Shown: positions 1-8,296, numbered from the stretch's first letter. The stretch is 11,461 nucleotides of DNA from JABCPO02 sp963546185 (GCA_963546185.1 CAUULU010000033.1:1-11461), one strand, 5' to 3'. Numbers and translations are program-made. Notes: generated from the letters alone by a model not told the origin.

Positions 1-297
1 GAATATAATGTAATATGTGAAGATAGTTCATATATGTTAGGATATGAAGAGCCTACAGAAAGTAAGCTTTTAGATATAGTAGAAAAAGCATATATTGAAG
101 TTATGGGAAATATTCCTAAAAAGAAAAAATCACAAGCATGTTTAGAATGTGGATATTTAGGACAAAAGATAGAAAATTTAGAATATATAGCAATAGCTCC
201 AAATATATTTGATGCACATAGCCCTAAGGAAAGAGTTGATATAGCAAGTGCAAATAATGTATGGAAGATTGTAGAAAAGATTATAGATAAGATATAA
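1..297 (+). CDS. pepD: Xaa-His dipeptidase / PepD-type M20 metallopeptidase, C-terminal fragment
   Basis: This is the last 98 codons of a gene entering from the left edge; the frame is open from base 1, so the true start lies outside the window. The tail contains LECGYLG followed by IAIAPNIFDAHSPKERVDIAS. This matches the C-terminal block of PepD/PepV-like aminoacyl-histidine dipeptidases, zinc enzymes of family M20 that cleave dipeptides in the cytoplasm. In that family the histidine of the HSP-x-E motif is a metal ligand. The usual G of GLECG is C here (ACLECG), a mild deviation. The gene ends in TAA and is followed at once by a strong terminator, so it is transcriptionally separate from plsX. 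No CGG occurs in this fragment. The family is fairly secure; the exact substrate is not. Confidence 0.8.
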   Translation, partial: EYNVICEDSSYMLGYEEPTESKLLDIVEKAYIEVMGNIPKKKKSQACLECGYLGQKIENLEYIAIAPNIFDAHSPKERVDIASANNVWKIVEKIIDKI

Positions 298-304
298 CTT
301 TAGG

Positions 305-341
305 TACCATGTATTAAATAATTTTAATATATGGTATTTTT
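305..341 (+). terminator. Rho-independent terminator after the dipeptidase gene
   Basis: A 13-bp stem pairs bases 305-317 (TACCATGTATTAA) with 324-336 (TTAATATATGGTA), with one G-U pair, a 6-base loop and a run of five T at 337-341. It starts eight bases after the stop codon. Confidence 0.85.
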
Positions 342-364
342 GCTATTTACTCATAGTATAATTC

Positions 365-393
365 TTTAATATACTACACTAATATGATATAAT
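365..393 (+). promoter_or_regulatory. Probable extended -10 promoter of the plsX operon
   Basis: TATAAT at 388-393 is preceded by TG at 385-386, giving an extended -10 element. A weak -35 (TTTAAT, 365-370) sits 17 bases upstream. It lies between the upstream terminator and plsX and about 35 bases before the plsX start. The ribosome binding site AGAGGAG follows at 413-419. Confidence 0.6.
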
Positions 394-427
394 ACAAAAG
401 ATAATAATAAAAAGAGGAGAAAGAATT

Positions 428-1452
428 TTGAGAATATTATTAGATGCAATGGGAGGAGATAATGCACCAAAGGCAACAATAGAAGGTGCATTAGAATATT
501 CAAAAGATACAACAAGTAAGATTGTGCTTGTTGGTAAAAAAGAAGTAATAGAAGAAAATATAGTAAGTATAGTAGGTTCTAATTGGAATGAAAAATATAA
601 TAATATAGAAATTATGGATGCAAGAGAAACAATTGATATGGAAGATGTACCGACAAAGGCTATAAAAGAGAAGAAAGATTCATCAATGGTTGTTGCATTA
701 AATATGCTTAAAAATAATGAAGCAGATGTGTTAGTATCTGCAGGAAATACAGGAGCACTTTTAACTCGGTGCAACCCTTATAGTAGGTAGAATAAAAGGG
801 ATAATAAGACCGGCAATAGGGGCAATACTTCCATGTATTGATAAAGAATATATGCTTATAGATGCAGGAGCAAATACAAACTGTAAGAAGGAAAATTTCT
901 TACAATTTGCAGAAATGGGTAAAATATATTTAGAAAAAACAGGGGAAAAAACAAATCCAAAGATAGGGCTTTTAAATATAGGAACAGAAGAAACAAAGGG
1001 AAGTGAAATACATAAAGAAGCATATATGTATTTAAAAGAAAATTATGAAGAAAAAGGCTTAAATTTTATAGGTAACATTGAGGCGAGAGATCCATTTACA
1101 GGAGATGTAGATCTAGTTGTTTCAGATGGTTTTACAGGAAACATATTTATAAAAACATTGGAAGGATTTCGGAAAAATGATATTATCAACATTTAAAAAT
1201 ATGGTTGATGATATGGGAATGTCTAAAATATTCCTACTACCTATAAAAGATAAAATGTCTAAAGTTATGGGTAAAATGGACTATAGAAAGCTTGGTGGAG
1301 GAGTATTTTTAGGTGTTAAAAAACCAATAATAAAAGCACATGGAAATAGTAACAAAACAGCATTTTACTATACATTAAAACAAGCAGAAGAATATGCAAA
1401 AGCAGGAATAATAGAAGAATTAACAGAAAAGATGGGGAGAGAAAATAATTAA
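428..1452 (+). CDS. plsX: Phosphate acyltransferase PlsX, with two +1 CGG recoding sites
   Basis: PlsX converts acyl-ACP to acyl-phosphate, the acyl donor for the first step of phospholipid synthesis; it is a peripheral membrane enzyme. The start is TTG at 428, eight bases after AGAGGAG, giving MRILLDAMGGDNAP, the family's N-terminal motif at residues 6-14. Conventional reading stops at 788-790. Skipping C767 and C1170, the first base of an in-frame CGG each time, gives one 340-residue protein, the normal family length. It contains LLTGATLIVGRIKG, DAGANTNCK, NIGTEETKGSE, GNIEARDPFTGDVDLVVSDG and KLGGGVFLG. The segments are residues 1-113, 114-247 and 248-340. The TAA stop overlaps the miaB ATG by one base, indicating translational coupling. 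A decayed gene is unlikely because all blocks are intact and spaced correctly. Confidence 0.93.
767..770 (+). other. +1 recoding site 1 (plsX), ACT-C-GGT
   Basis: In-frame CGG is codon 114. Skipping C767 reads GGT as Gly114 and restores the PlsX motif LLTGATLIVGR. Without the shift, translation ends at the TAG at 788-790. Confidence 0.9.
1170..1173 (+). other. +1 recoding site 2 (plsX), TTT-C-GGA
   Basis: Skipping C1170 reads GGA as Gly248 in TLEGFGKMILSTFKN. The zero frame ends at TAA 1194-1196. Confidence 0.9.
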
Positions 1453-2829
1453 TGTTTAAAATAAAAGAGGTTATAGACTATATTGAAGAAGTAAAAAAAA
1501 TAACAAAGGAAAGAGGACTTAAATACTATATAAACACATTTGGGTGTCAATTAAATGAAAATGATAGTGAGAAAATAGCAGGAATGTTAGTAGAATGTGG
1601 ATATCAACAAGCAGAAAAAGAAGCAGATGCAGACATAATTGTATTTAACACATGTTGTATAAGAGAAAATGCAGAAAAAACATTATTTGGAGTACTACGG
1701 AGAAGTTAAAAAATATAATATAGAAAAAAATACAATAATTGCAATTGGTGGATGTATGATGCAAGAAAAAACAATGCAAGAAAAAGTATTAAAAAGTTTT
1801 CCGTTTGTTAAGCTAATATTTGGAACACATACATTACACAATTTTCCAAAAGGACTATATCAAGTATTAACAGAAGGAAAAAGAATATTTGATGTTATAG
1901 ACATTAAGGGAGAAATATATGAAGGAATTCCAGTAAAAAGAATGGATGGACTTCGTGCAAGTGTTACAATAATGTATGGATGTAATAATTTTTGTACATT
2001 TTGTATTGTGCCATATGTAAGAGGAAGAGAAAGAAGTAGAAAAGCAGAAGATATATTAAAAGAAGTAGAAGAATTAGCACAAAAAGGATATTTAGAAATA
2101 ACACTTTTAGGACAAAATGTTAATTCATACAGAGGTGAAGGAGAAATAGATACATTTGCAAAATTATTAGATAAGGTTGCAAGTATTGAAGGTATAAAAA
2201 AGGTAAGATTCATGTCACCACATCCAAAAGATTTTACAGAAGATGTTGTACAAGTAATGAAAAAACATGAAAATATATCAAGAACATTACATTATCCTCT
2301 TCAATCAGGATCTAGCAATATATTGAAAAAAATGAATAGAAGATATACAAAAGAACAATATCTAGAAAGAGCAGAAAATATTAGAAGAGAATTACCAGAT
2401 GTAACATTTACAACAGATATAATTGTGGGATTTCCGGGAGAAACAGAAGAAGATTTTGAAGATACATTAGATGTAGTAAGAAAGATGAATTTTGAACAAG
2501 TCTTCATGTTTATATATTCACCAAGAGAAAATACACCAGCTAAAAAGATGGAACAAGTAGATGAAAATATTGCAAAAGAAAGATTTCAAAGATTAAAAGA
2601 AATGTATGATAAACAAGCAGAAAAACTAAACGAAAAATATCTAGGAAAAGAAGAATGGATAATAGTTGATGGTATAAGTAAGAAAAGTGCTAAAATGCTT
2701 GTAGCAAAAACAGATGCAAATAAGCCGGTAGTATTTGAAAAATATGAAGGATGGAAAATGGGAGACTATATAAAAATAAGGATAGTAGAAACACATACTT
2801 GGTATTTAGTAGGAGAAAAGATAAGCTGA
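1452..2829 (+). CDS. miaB: tRNA-2-methylthio-N6-adenosine synthase MiaB, with one +1 CGG site
   Basis: MiaB is a radical-SAM methylthiotransferase that adds the 2-methylthio group to i6A37 of tRNAs reading U-starting codons. The start ATG overlaps the plsX stop (TAATG). After skipping C1698 the protein has 458 residues, normal for the family. The N-terminal UPF0004 domain has its three cluster cysteines at C32 (NTFGCQLNE), C68 (NTCCIRENAE) and C101 (IGGCMM). The radical-SAM CxxxCxxC is C177-C181-C184 (YGCNNFCTFC), followed by VPYVRGRERSR. A TRAM-like RNA-binding tail ends the protein. The frame break falls inside the first domain, at FGVLGEVKK, so both halves are needed. The stop is TGA. An arginine CGT at 1954-1956 shows that at least one CGN codon is still read as Arg. 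Confidence 0.95.
1698..1701 (+). other. +1 recoding site 3 (miaB), CTA-C-GGA
   Basis: Skipping C1698 reads GGA as Gly83 in AEKTLFGVLGEVKK, a conserved MiaB stretch. The zero frame gives CGG AGA AGT TAA, stopping after three codons. Confidence 0.93.
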
Positions 2830-2884
2830 AAATAAACTTAAGAAATTAATCTAATAATAAATATTATAATGTAAGAAGGTAAAT

Positions 2885-3893
2885 ATGGAAGAAAACAATA
2901 AAAAAGGAATAGTATTAACAGGATTAAAACCAACAGGTGAACTTACTATAGGAAACTATGTAGGTGCTATAAAACCAATGATAGATATGCAAGGAAAATA
3001 CAATTCATACCTGTTTATAGCAGATCTTCATGCGATAACAGTAATGCAAGATAAAGATGAATTAAAAAGAAGAATAAGACAGTTTTTAGCAATGTATATA
3101 GCGTGCCGGAGTAGATAAAGATAAAAATGTAATATACCTACAATCTGAAAATCCATACATTGCAGGAATTTCATGGCTTTTAGAATGTAATACATATTAT
3201 GGTGAAGCATCAAGAATGATTCAGTTTAAAGAAAAAAGCAAGGAAAATGCAAATTTTTCAGTTGGGCTTTTAACATATCCAATACTTATGGCAGCAGACA
3301 TACTATATTTAGATTCTAAATATGTACCAGTAGGAATTGACCAAAAACAACATGTTGAACTTGCAAGAGATATTGCAGAAAGATTTAACAAAAAATATGG
3401 AAAAACATTTGAAATACCAAGACCTATGATAAAAGAAGAAGGACTTAAGATAAAAGACTTAAGAAATCCAGAAAAGAAAATGAGTAAATCAGAAGAAAAT
3501 CCAAATGGAAGTATAACTCTTTTTGATACAGAAGAAGAAATAAGAAAGAAAATAATGTCTGCAACAACAGATTCAGAAATGAAAGTATATTTTGATGAAG
3601 AAAACAAAAAAGGTATCTCAAACCTTATAAACATAGCTATAGCATTTTCAGATGAAAAAGAAACAGTTAAAACAATAGAAGAAAAGTTTGAAGGGAAAAG
3701 CTATAAGGAATTTAAAGAATATGTAGCAGATATACTTACTTCTAAAATATCTAAAATACAAGAAAAATACAATGAGGTTATAACATCAGGTATTTTAGAT
3801 GAAATCTTAGATGAAGGAAAAGCAAAAGTACAAAAACTTGCACAAGATAAGTATATAGAAATTACTAAAAAAATGGGACTTACAAGATCTTAA
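2885..3893 (+). CDS. trpS: Tryptophanyl-tRNA synthetase, with one +1 CGG site
   Basis: This class I cytoplasmic synthetase charges tRNA-Trp. The ATG at 2885 is preceded by AAGAAGG (2873-2879). After skipping C3107 the protein has 335 residues, the usual bacterial length. The ATP-binding signature is GLKPTGELTIGNYVGAI, with TIGN (residues 21-24) in place of HIGH. The second signature KMSKS is at residues 198-202. The family block YIACGVDKDKNVIYLQSENP is rebuilt exactly across the shift. The 55-base gap after miaB is too short for a T-box leader, so trpS is probably cotranscribed with miaB, although a lone TATAAT at 2865-2870 could be a weak internal promoter. The frame break splits the Rossmann fold and would be lethal if unread. 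Confidence 0.95.
3107..3110 (+). other. +1 recoding site 4 (trpS), TGC-C-GGA
   Basis: Skipping C3107 reads GGA as Gly75 in the conserved ACGVD motif. The zero frame gives CGG AGT AGA TAA. Confidence 0.93.
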
Positions 3894-3908
3894 GGAAAGG
3901 AAAGAAAA

Positions 3909-6657
3909 ATGGCACTATCACCAATGATGGCAGAATATATAAAGACAAAAGAAGAATATAGTGACTGTATACTGCTATATAGGCTACGGAGACTTTTATG
4001 AAATGTTTTTTGAAGATGCAATAACAGTATCAAAAGAATTAGAATTAACATTAACAGGAAAAGCTTGTGGTTTAGAAGAAAAAGCACCAATGTGTGGAGT
4101 GCCACAAGCAGCATTAGACACATATATAGCAAAATTAATACAAAAGGGATTTAAGGTTGCAATATGTGAACAGTTAGAAGATCCTAAAAAAACAAAAGGA
4201 ATAGTAAAAAGAGGTGTTGTAAGAATAGTAACACCACGGAACAGTTACAGAAACTAAATTATTAGATGAAAAAAAGAATAGCTATATTATGAGTATTGTA
4301 GAAAAAGAAGAAGAGTTTCGGACTTGCAGTACTTGATGTAACAACAGCAGATTTTTATGCTACAAGTATAGATAAAGAAAAAGAAGGAAATGATAAAAGT
4401 AGTGTATATCAAAAAATATATGATGAAATAGCAAGATATATGCCAAAAGAAATAATAGTTCCAAAAGGTGTATTAAAAGATGAACATATATCACATATAG
4501 AAGAGATATTAAATATATATATTACATTTAAAGAAGATACATATATTAATGATTTAGTAGATGAAGATAGTGATAATAATATTAATATAGTAAAAGAAGA
4601 AAATACTAAAAAAGATGGACTTGATGATGAAAAAATAGAAGAGTTTGAAAAAGCATTAACAGAAAAAATAGTAACAAGATATAATATTATAGAAAGAAAT
4701 GAAATAAGTGAAGAAGAAACTATAATAAAAAATAGTAATGATATTCCAATTACTATTATATATGCAGTAGCATATCTTCACAAATATACAAAAGAAACAC
4801 AGATGCAAGAATTAAAACATCTTAATAATATATATATAATATCTGAGAATAAGTATATGGTTTTAGATAGTATAGCAAGAAAAAATTTAGAACTTACACA
4901 AAGAATGAAAGACCGGAAGTAAGAGACGGAAGTCTTCTTCGGAATACTTGATAAAACAAAAACATCAATGGGGGCAAGACTTTTAACAAGATGGATAAAT
5001 GACCCACTTATATCTAAAAAAGAAATAGAAAAAAGACAAGATGCTGTAGAAGAACTATATAATAATATAATCTTGAGAGGAAGTATTATAGAAATACTTA
5101 AAAAAATATATGATATTGAAAGAATAGCAGGAAAAGTAGCATTTCGGAAATATAAATGGGAAAGATATGATATCATTAAAAAATTCTATAAGATATCTAC
5201 CAGAACTTAAGAAAGAATTAAGTATTGTTAAAAGTGATTACTTAAAAGAAATCTATTTGAAATTAGAAACATTAGAAGATATATATAGTATTATAGATGA
5301 GATGATTGTAGAAGAACCACCTGTAACAATAACAGAAGGTCGGAGTTATTAAAGAAGAATATAATGAAGAATTATATAGGTTAAAACATTTAGGTAATAA
5401 GGCAAAAGAATGGATAGTATCTTTAGAAGCAGGAGAAAAGGAAAAAACAGGAATTAAGAATTTAAAGATAGGATATAATAAGGTGTTTCGGATATTATAT
5501 TGAAATTACAAACTCATACAAAGATAAAGTACCAGAAGAATATATAAGAAAACAAACACTTGTAGGTGCAGAAAGATATATAACGCCAGAACTAAAAGAG
5601 ATGGAAGAAGAACTATCAGAAGCAGAAACAAAAATAGCAGAACTAGAATATACACTTTTTACAGAACTTAGAGAACATATATCTAAAAATATAGCAAGAA
5701 TACAAAATACAAGCTCAAATGTAGCAATAATAGATGTGCTTGTATCACTTGCAGAAGTAGCAGAAACAAATAGCTATGTAAAACCACAAATAACAACAGA
5801 TGGAAAAATAGATATAGTACTTGGAAGACATCCAATTGTAGAAAAAATGCTTAAAAATGAAAAGTTTATAGAAAATGATTGTATGTTAGACAATGAAGAA
5901 AACACCATCTCTGTTATAACAGGGCCTAATATGTCTGGTAAATCAACATATATGAGACAAGTTGCACTAATAACAATACTTGCACAAATGGGAGCATTTG
6001 TACCAGCTAAAAAAGCAGATATCTGTATTGTAGATAAGATATTTACAAGAATAGGAGCGGCAGATGATTTAAGTATGGGACAAAGTACATTTATGATGGA
6101 AATGGTAGAAGTTGCAAACATACTTAAAAATGCAACAAGTAAGAGTTTAGTAATTTTAGATGAAATAGGGAGAGGAACATCTACATATGATGGTATGAGT
6201 ATTGCAACAGCAGTTATTGAATATATATCTAAAAAAATAGGAGCAAAAACATTATTTGCAACACACTACCATGAACTTATAGAACTTGAAGAAAGATTTA
6301 AAAATATACGAAACTATCATGTAGAAGCAAAAGAAATAGGAAAAGATATAATCTTTTTAAGAAAAGTATTAAGAGGTGGAACAGATCAAAGTTATGGTAT
6401 TCATGTAGCAAAACTTGCAGGAGTACCTAAAGATGTAATAAGAAGAGCAAATAGACTTCTTTTAGATATAGAAAGTAGAAGAGAAATAGTAAACATATCA
6501 GAAAAAGAAGAAATAGATGCAATGCAACAAGACTTTCGGGGACTTAAAAGAAAGTATGATTATAAACGAGCTTAAGAGTATTGATTTAAATGAACTTACA
6601 CCAATAGAAGCATTAACAGAGCTGTTTAACTTAAGAAAGATGATAGATGAGAAGTAA
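3909..6657 (+). CDS. mutS: DNA mismatch repair protein MutS, with ten +1 CGG sites
   Basis: MutS is the mismatch-recognition ATPase of methyl-independent mismatch repair and acts as a dimer on DNA. The ATG follows AGGAAAGG, 15 bases after the trpS stop. Ten one-base skips rebuild a 912-residue protein, slightly longer than usual because of an acidic Asp/Asn/Lys-rich insertion near residues 217-240. The mismatch-contacting Phe-x-Glu is F29-Y30-E31 in RLGDFYEMF. The core has KTKTSMGARLLTRWI and FGYYIEITNSYK. The ATPase domain has Walker A GPNMSGKST at 669-677, Walker B with D748-E749 in LVILDEIGRGTSTYDG, and the ATHYHEL motif. The tail LTPIEALTELFNL is the normal C-terminus. Residue spans between shifts are 1-26, 27-109, 110-136, 137-334, 335-338, 339-342, 343-410, 411-475, 476-524, 525-873 and 874-912. 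An arginine CGA at 6309-6311 is read normally. Confidence 0.96.
3987..3990 (+). other. +1 recoding site 5 (mutS), CTA-C-GGA
   Basis: Skipping C3987 reads GGA as Gly27 of RLGDFYEMF, the mismatch-recognition motif. The zero frame gives CGG AGA CTT TTA TGA. Confidence 0.95.
4237..4240 (+). other. +1 recoding site 6 (mutS), CCA-C-GGA
   Basis: Skipping C4237 reads GGA as Gly110 in RIVTPGTVTE, the conserved MutS end of domain I. The zero frame stops at TAA 4255-4257. Confidence 0.95.
4319..4322 (+). other. +1 recoding site 7 (mutS), TTT-C-GGA
   Basis: Skipping C4319 reads GGA as Gly137 in EEFGLAVLDVTTADF, the standard MutS connector-domain strand. Confidence 0.94.
4914..4917 (+). other. +1 recoding site 8 (mutS), GAC-C-GGA
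   Basis: Skipping C4914 reads GGA as Gly335. It is the first of three sites within 29 bases and restores the frame for only four codons before the next CGG. Confidence 0.9.
4927..4930 (+). other. +1 recoding site 9 (mutS), AGA-C-GGA
   Basis: Skipping C4927 reads GGA as Gly339 in KRGSLL, matching the family's R/K-K-GSLL block. Confidence 0.93.
4940..4943 (+). other. +1 recoding site 10 (mutS), CTT-C-GGA
   Basis: Skipping C4940 reads GGA as Gly343 in GSLLGILDKTKTSMG. Many MutS proteins have W at this position, so Gly is a tolerated variant here. Confidence 0.92.
5145..5148 (+). other. +1 recoding site 11 (mutS), TTT-C-GGA
   Basis: Skipping C5145 reads GGA as Gly411 in DIERIAGKVAFGNINGKDM, where the family has a small-residue G-x-x-N/G-R-D pattern. 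Confidence 0.93.
5341..5344 (+). other. +1 recoding site 12 (mutS), GGT-C-GGA
   Basis: Skipping C5341 reads GGA as Gly476 after Gly475, giving TEGGVIKEEYNEEL, the family's G-G-x-I-x-x-G/E-Y block. The zero frame ends at TAA 5350-5352. Confidence 0.94.
5489..5492 (+). other. +1 recoding site 13 (mutS), TTT-C-GGA
   Basis: Skipping C5489 reads GGA as Gly525 in VFGYYIEITNSYK, one of the most conserved MutS clamp-domain motifs. Confidence 0.95.
6537..6540 (+). other. +1 recoding site 14 (mutS), TTT-C-GGG
   Basis: Skipping C6537 reads GGG as Gly874 and opens the normal C-terminus ending LTPIEALTELFNLRKM. It is the only CGGG site in the window. Confidence 0.92.
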
Positions 6658-6674
6658 GAACAATTACAAAAAAA

Positions 6675-6710
6675 TTACAAATTAATATATATTAAAATAA
6701 TAATTTGTAA
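6675..6710 (+). repeat. Inverted repeat just after mutS
   Basis: A perfect 10-bp stem pairs TTACAAATTA (6675-6684) with TAATTTGTAA (6701-6710) around a 16-base AT-only loop. No T-run follows, so it may be an mRNA 3'-end stabiliser and not a terminator. The role is unproven. Confidence 0.5.
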
Positions 6711-6731
6711 ATTAAGAATAAAAAGAGTAAA

Positions 6732-6762
6732 CTTAAATTAATATTAATATATATAATTTAAG
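6732..6762 (+). repeat. AT-rich inverted repeat overlapping a possible ribosome binding site
   Basis: CTTAAATTA (6732-6740) is complementary to TAATTTAAG (6754-6762). The right arm runs into AAGGAAA (6760-6766), so the hairpin could mask that Shine-Dalgarno-like sequence. The base composition makes chance pairing possible. Confidence 0.35.
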
Positions 6763-6772
6763 GAAATATAAT

Positions 6773-6832
6773 ATGAATAGTTTAGTTAATAAAAGAAATA
6801 TAAGCAAAAGAGTAAATAGTATAAATAGATAA
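6773..6832 (+). CDS. Possible 19-residue peptide ORF, doubtful
   Basis: An ATG seven bases after AAGGAAA opens 19 codons rich in Asn, Lys, Arg, Ser and Ile, ending in TAA. Its second half lies inside the left arm and loop of the following terminator hairpin. That layout would suit a leader peptide, but the sequence has no run of a single regulatory amino acid and AT-rich DNA makes short ORFs common. It matches no family I recognise. Confidence 0.2.
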   Translation: MNSLVNKRNISKRVNSINR

Positions 6833-6863
6833 AATATACTAGGTACTTTTTTGCTTTTTTTTT
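6803..6863 (+). terminator. Long two-part terminator hairpin after the mutS operon
   Basis: The outer stem pairs AGCAAAAGAGTA (6803-6814) with TACTTTTTTGCT (6844-6855), with one G-U pair. The inner stem pairs TAGTATA (6817-6823) with TATACTA (6835-6841), separated by a two-base internal loop (AA/GG). An unbroken T-run at 6855-6863 follows. It probably ends the plsX-miaB-trpS-mutS transcript. Confidence 0.75.
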
Positions 6864-6920
6864 ATTAATTAAACAATATATTTAAAATATATAAGTAAGA
6901 TAATTAGTTAGGAGGAAAAA

Positions 6921-7796
6921 ATGAATAAGAAAAATAATATAAATAAAGAAATACTACTTGTATTGTTAGGTATGATTATAGTTACATTAATATTATTATG
7001 TGTAAGATATTATAAAAAAGATGAGGTTATTTCAGATAATATAAGAAAAAATGAGATAAAAACAGAACAAAATGAAAGATTAGAAGGAGATATATTAAAA
7101 TATGCTAATATATTTAATGAAAAGTCTAAAGTAAAAAAGAAGGAAGAAAAAATATATAATAATAAAAAGATTAAAACATATATATTTGAAAGTGGAAATA
7201 AAATAGAAATAGATGATGATGGTAGAATTAAAAATTATATTAATATAAATGAATTAGAAACATTTAAAGCTTTTGAAAAAAATGAATTTAATTTAGAAAA
7301 ATCAAAGAAGATGCTAAAAGTTTTAGGAATAAAACTAGGAATGGAAATAATAGATAATAATTTAACTGAAATTAATAGTGAAGAAATAGATAATGCTTAT
7401 TCTATAATAATTAAAATTAAAAAAGATAATATAATTATAACAGGAAAAGCTATAGTTAACCCTAATTTTAATAATGTATCTGCTATAAGTTTTGAATACA
7501 ATGAAATGAAAATACAAGAAAATAATAAGATAACAAAAGAAGAGGCGATAAGTGCTGTTAAAAATAGTTTGAAAGAAGAAGGAAAAGAAGGAAGTATTAT
7601 AGAAAATAAGATAAAAGAAAAGATACATAGTTCAAGCATATTAAATAAAGCATATAATGTAATAGAAATTCCGGTTATGATGGAATATTATAAAAAGATG
7701 ATGGAGGGTAAAATAGACAAAATACCTGAATATTCAAGATTATATGAAGTTGATATAGAAACAGGAAAGATAATTGATATTGTAGGGGTACAATAA
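6921..7796 (+). CDS. Membrane-anchored PepSY-like domain protein, function unknown
   Basis: The ATG follows AGGAGG (6910-6915) by five bases. The 291-residue product has a short Lys/Asn-rich head and one hydrophobic segment at about residues 11-28 (EILLVLLGMIIVTLILLC). A long, charged, Lys/Glu/Asn/Ile-rich domain follows and probably lies outside the membrane. Near the C-terminus KITKEEAISAVKNSLKEE and, later, RLYEVDIETGKIIDIVGV resemble the 'TxEEAixxA...YxVxVDaxTGxIl' signature of PepSY/YcdB-like domains, which are often protease-inhibitory or sensory. That assignment is inference from the pattern. There are terminators on both sides of the gene's neighbourhood, so it is probably monocistronic. 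It contains no in-frame CGG and reads straight through, and its one CGG (7672) lies in CCG GTT. Confidence 0.75.
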   Translation: MNKKNNINKEILLVLLGMIIVTLILLCVRYYKKDEVISDNIRKNEIKTEQNERLEGDILKYANIFNEKSKVKKKEEKIYNNKKIKTYIFESGNKIEIDDDGRIKNYININELETFKAFEKNEFNLEKSKKMLKVLGIKLGMEIIDNNLTEINSEEIDNAYSIIIKIKKDNIIITGKAIVNPNFNNVSAISFEYNEMKIQENNKITKEEAISAVKNSLKEEGKEGSIIENKIKEKIHSSSILNKAYNVIEIPVMMEYYKKMMEGKIDKIPEYSRLYEVDIETGKIIDIVGVQ

Positions 7797-7801
7797 AAAA
7801 G

Positions 7802-7830
7802 TTGACATAACAATTTAAGGGAGGTATAAT
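7802..7830 (+). promoter_or_regulatory. Consensus sigma-70/SigA promoter
   Basis: TTGACA (7802-7807) and TATAAT (7825-7830), both perfect, are separated by the optimal 17 bases. It begins five bases after the stop of the previous gene and points at the small ORF at 7886. The GGGAGG inside the spacer is too far from any start to act as its ribosome site. Confidence 0.85.
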
Positions 7831-7885
7831 ATATTTATAAATAAATAAAACAATTAAAAAAATTTTGAGATTGGAAGTGGAAAAA

Positions 7886-8206
7886 ATGAGAAGCGATGAA
7901 GCGATAATAATGACAAGGATTTTGAGAAAACTTTATAATAAAGTTGAAGATTCAAAAGAAGTAAAGTTCTATCAGTATAGAAGTGCAATTCTGATAGATT
8001 GTTTTATGGAGTTCAAAGATTATTACGAAGAAGAAAAGAAAATAGTAATGGAACTAGAAAATCTGTTGTATAAAAAGGCAGGTATAAAAAATAAGGATAA
8101 TCATGTTATGTTTCAGGTAATACTTGAAGGAGGTAAAGAACTCTGTATTAAAATAAGCGATTGGACCATGTATATAGGTTTAGGCATAGAAGAAAAAAAT
8201 TGGTAA
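7886..8206 (+). CDS. Small hypothetical protein behind a strong promoter
   Basis: I do not recognise the family. From the ATG at 7886 the product has 106 residues; an in-frame TTG at 7865 would add seven, but it has no ribosome site, whereas GGAAGTGG lies five bases before the ATG. The protein is soluble, with no signal or membrane segment. Its first two thirds are charged and probably helical (RILRKLYNKVEDSKE and a DYYEEEKKIVMELENLLYK stretch). It ends in a strand-like part with MFQVILEGGKELCIKISDWTMYIGLGIEE. Codon choice (several GCG, CTG, TTG and ACC) differs slightly from the AT-loaded neighbours, hinting at a different origin. It has its own promoter and terminators, so it is a single-gene unit. 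It contains no CGG. Confidence 0.65.
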   Translation: MRSDEAIIMTRILRKLYNKVEDSKEVKFYQYRSAILIDCFMEFKDYYEEEKKIVMELENLLYKKAGIKNKDNHVMFQVILEGGKELCIKISDWTMYIGLGIEEKNW

Positions 8207-8218
8207 TAATTTTATTTT

Positions 8219-8251
8219 AGACTGTTTATAATTAATTTGTAGCAGTCTTTT
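8219..8251 (+). terminator. Weak hairpin with short T-run after the small gene
   Basis: AGACTG (8219-8224) pairs with CAGTCT (8243-8248) around an 18-base AT-rich loop, followed by T-rich DNA. It is a short stem and may act with the stronger hairpin downstream. Confidence 0.4.
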
Positions 8252-8296
8252 ATTATATTGAAGTATAAAAAGAATAATAATTATTATAAATAAGTG

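Noticed and set aside
1452..2829. Alternative genetic code with UGA as a sense codon
   Set aside because: miaB ends at TGA exactly where its family ends, and Trp is encoded by TGG throughout. The frame breaks are shifts, not stop readthrough.
2830..2884. T-box riboswitch controlling trpS
   Set aside because: The gap after miaB is only 55 bases, with no T-box sequence or terminator, so there is no room for the element.
379..6121. Minus-strand open frames of 60-137 codons opposite plsX, miaB, trpS, mutS and others
   Set aside because: They lie opposite confirmed genes, have low-complexity Ser/Ile/Phe/Leu-rich translations typical of antisense of AT-rich genes, and lack ribosome sites.
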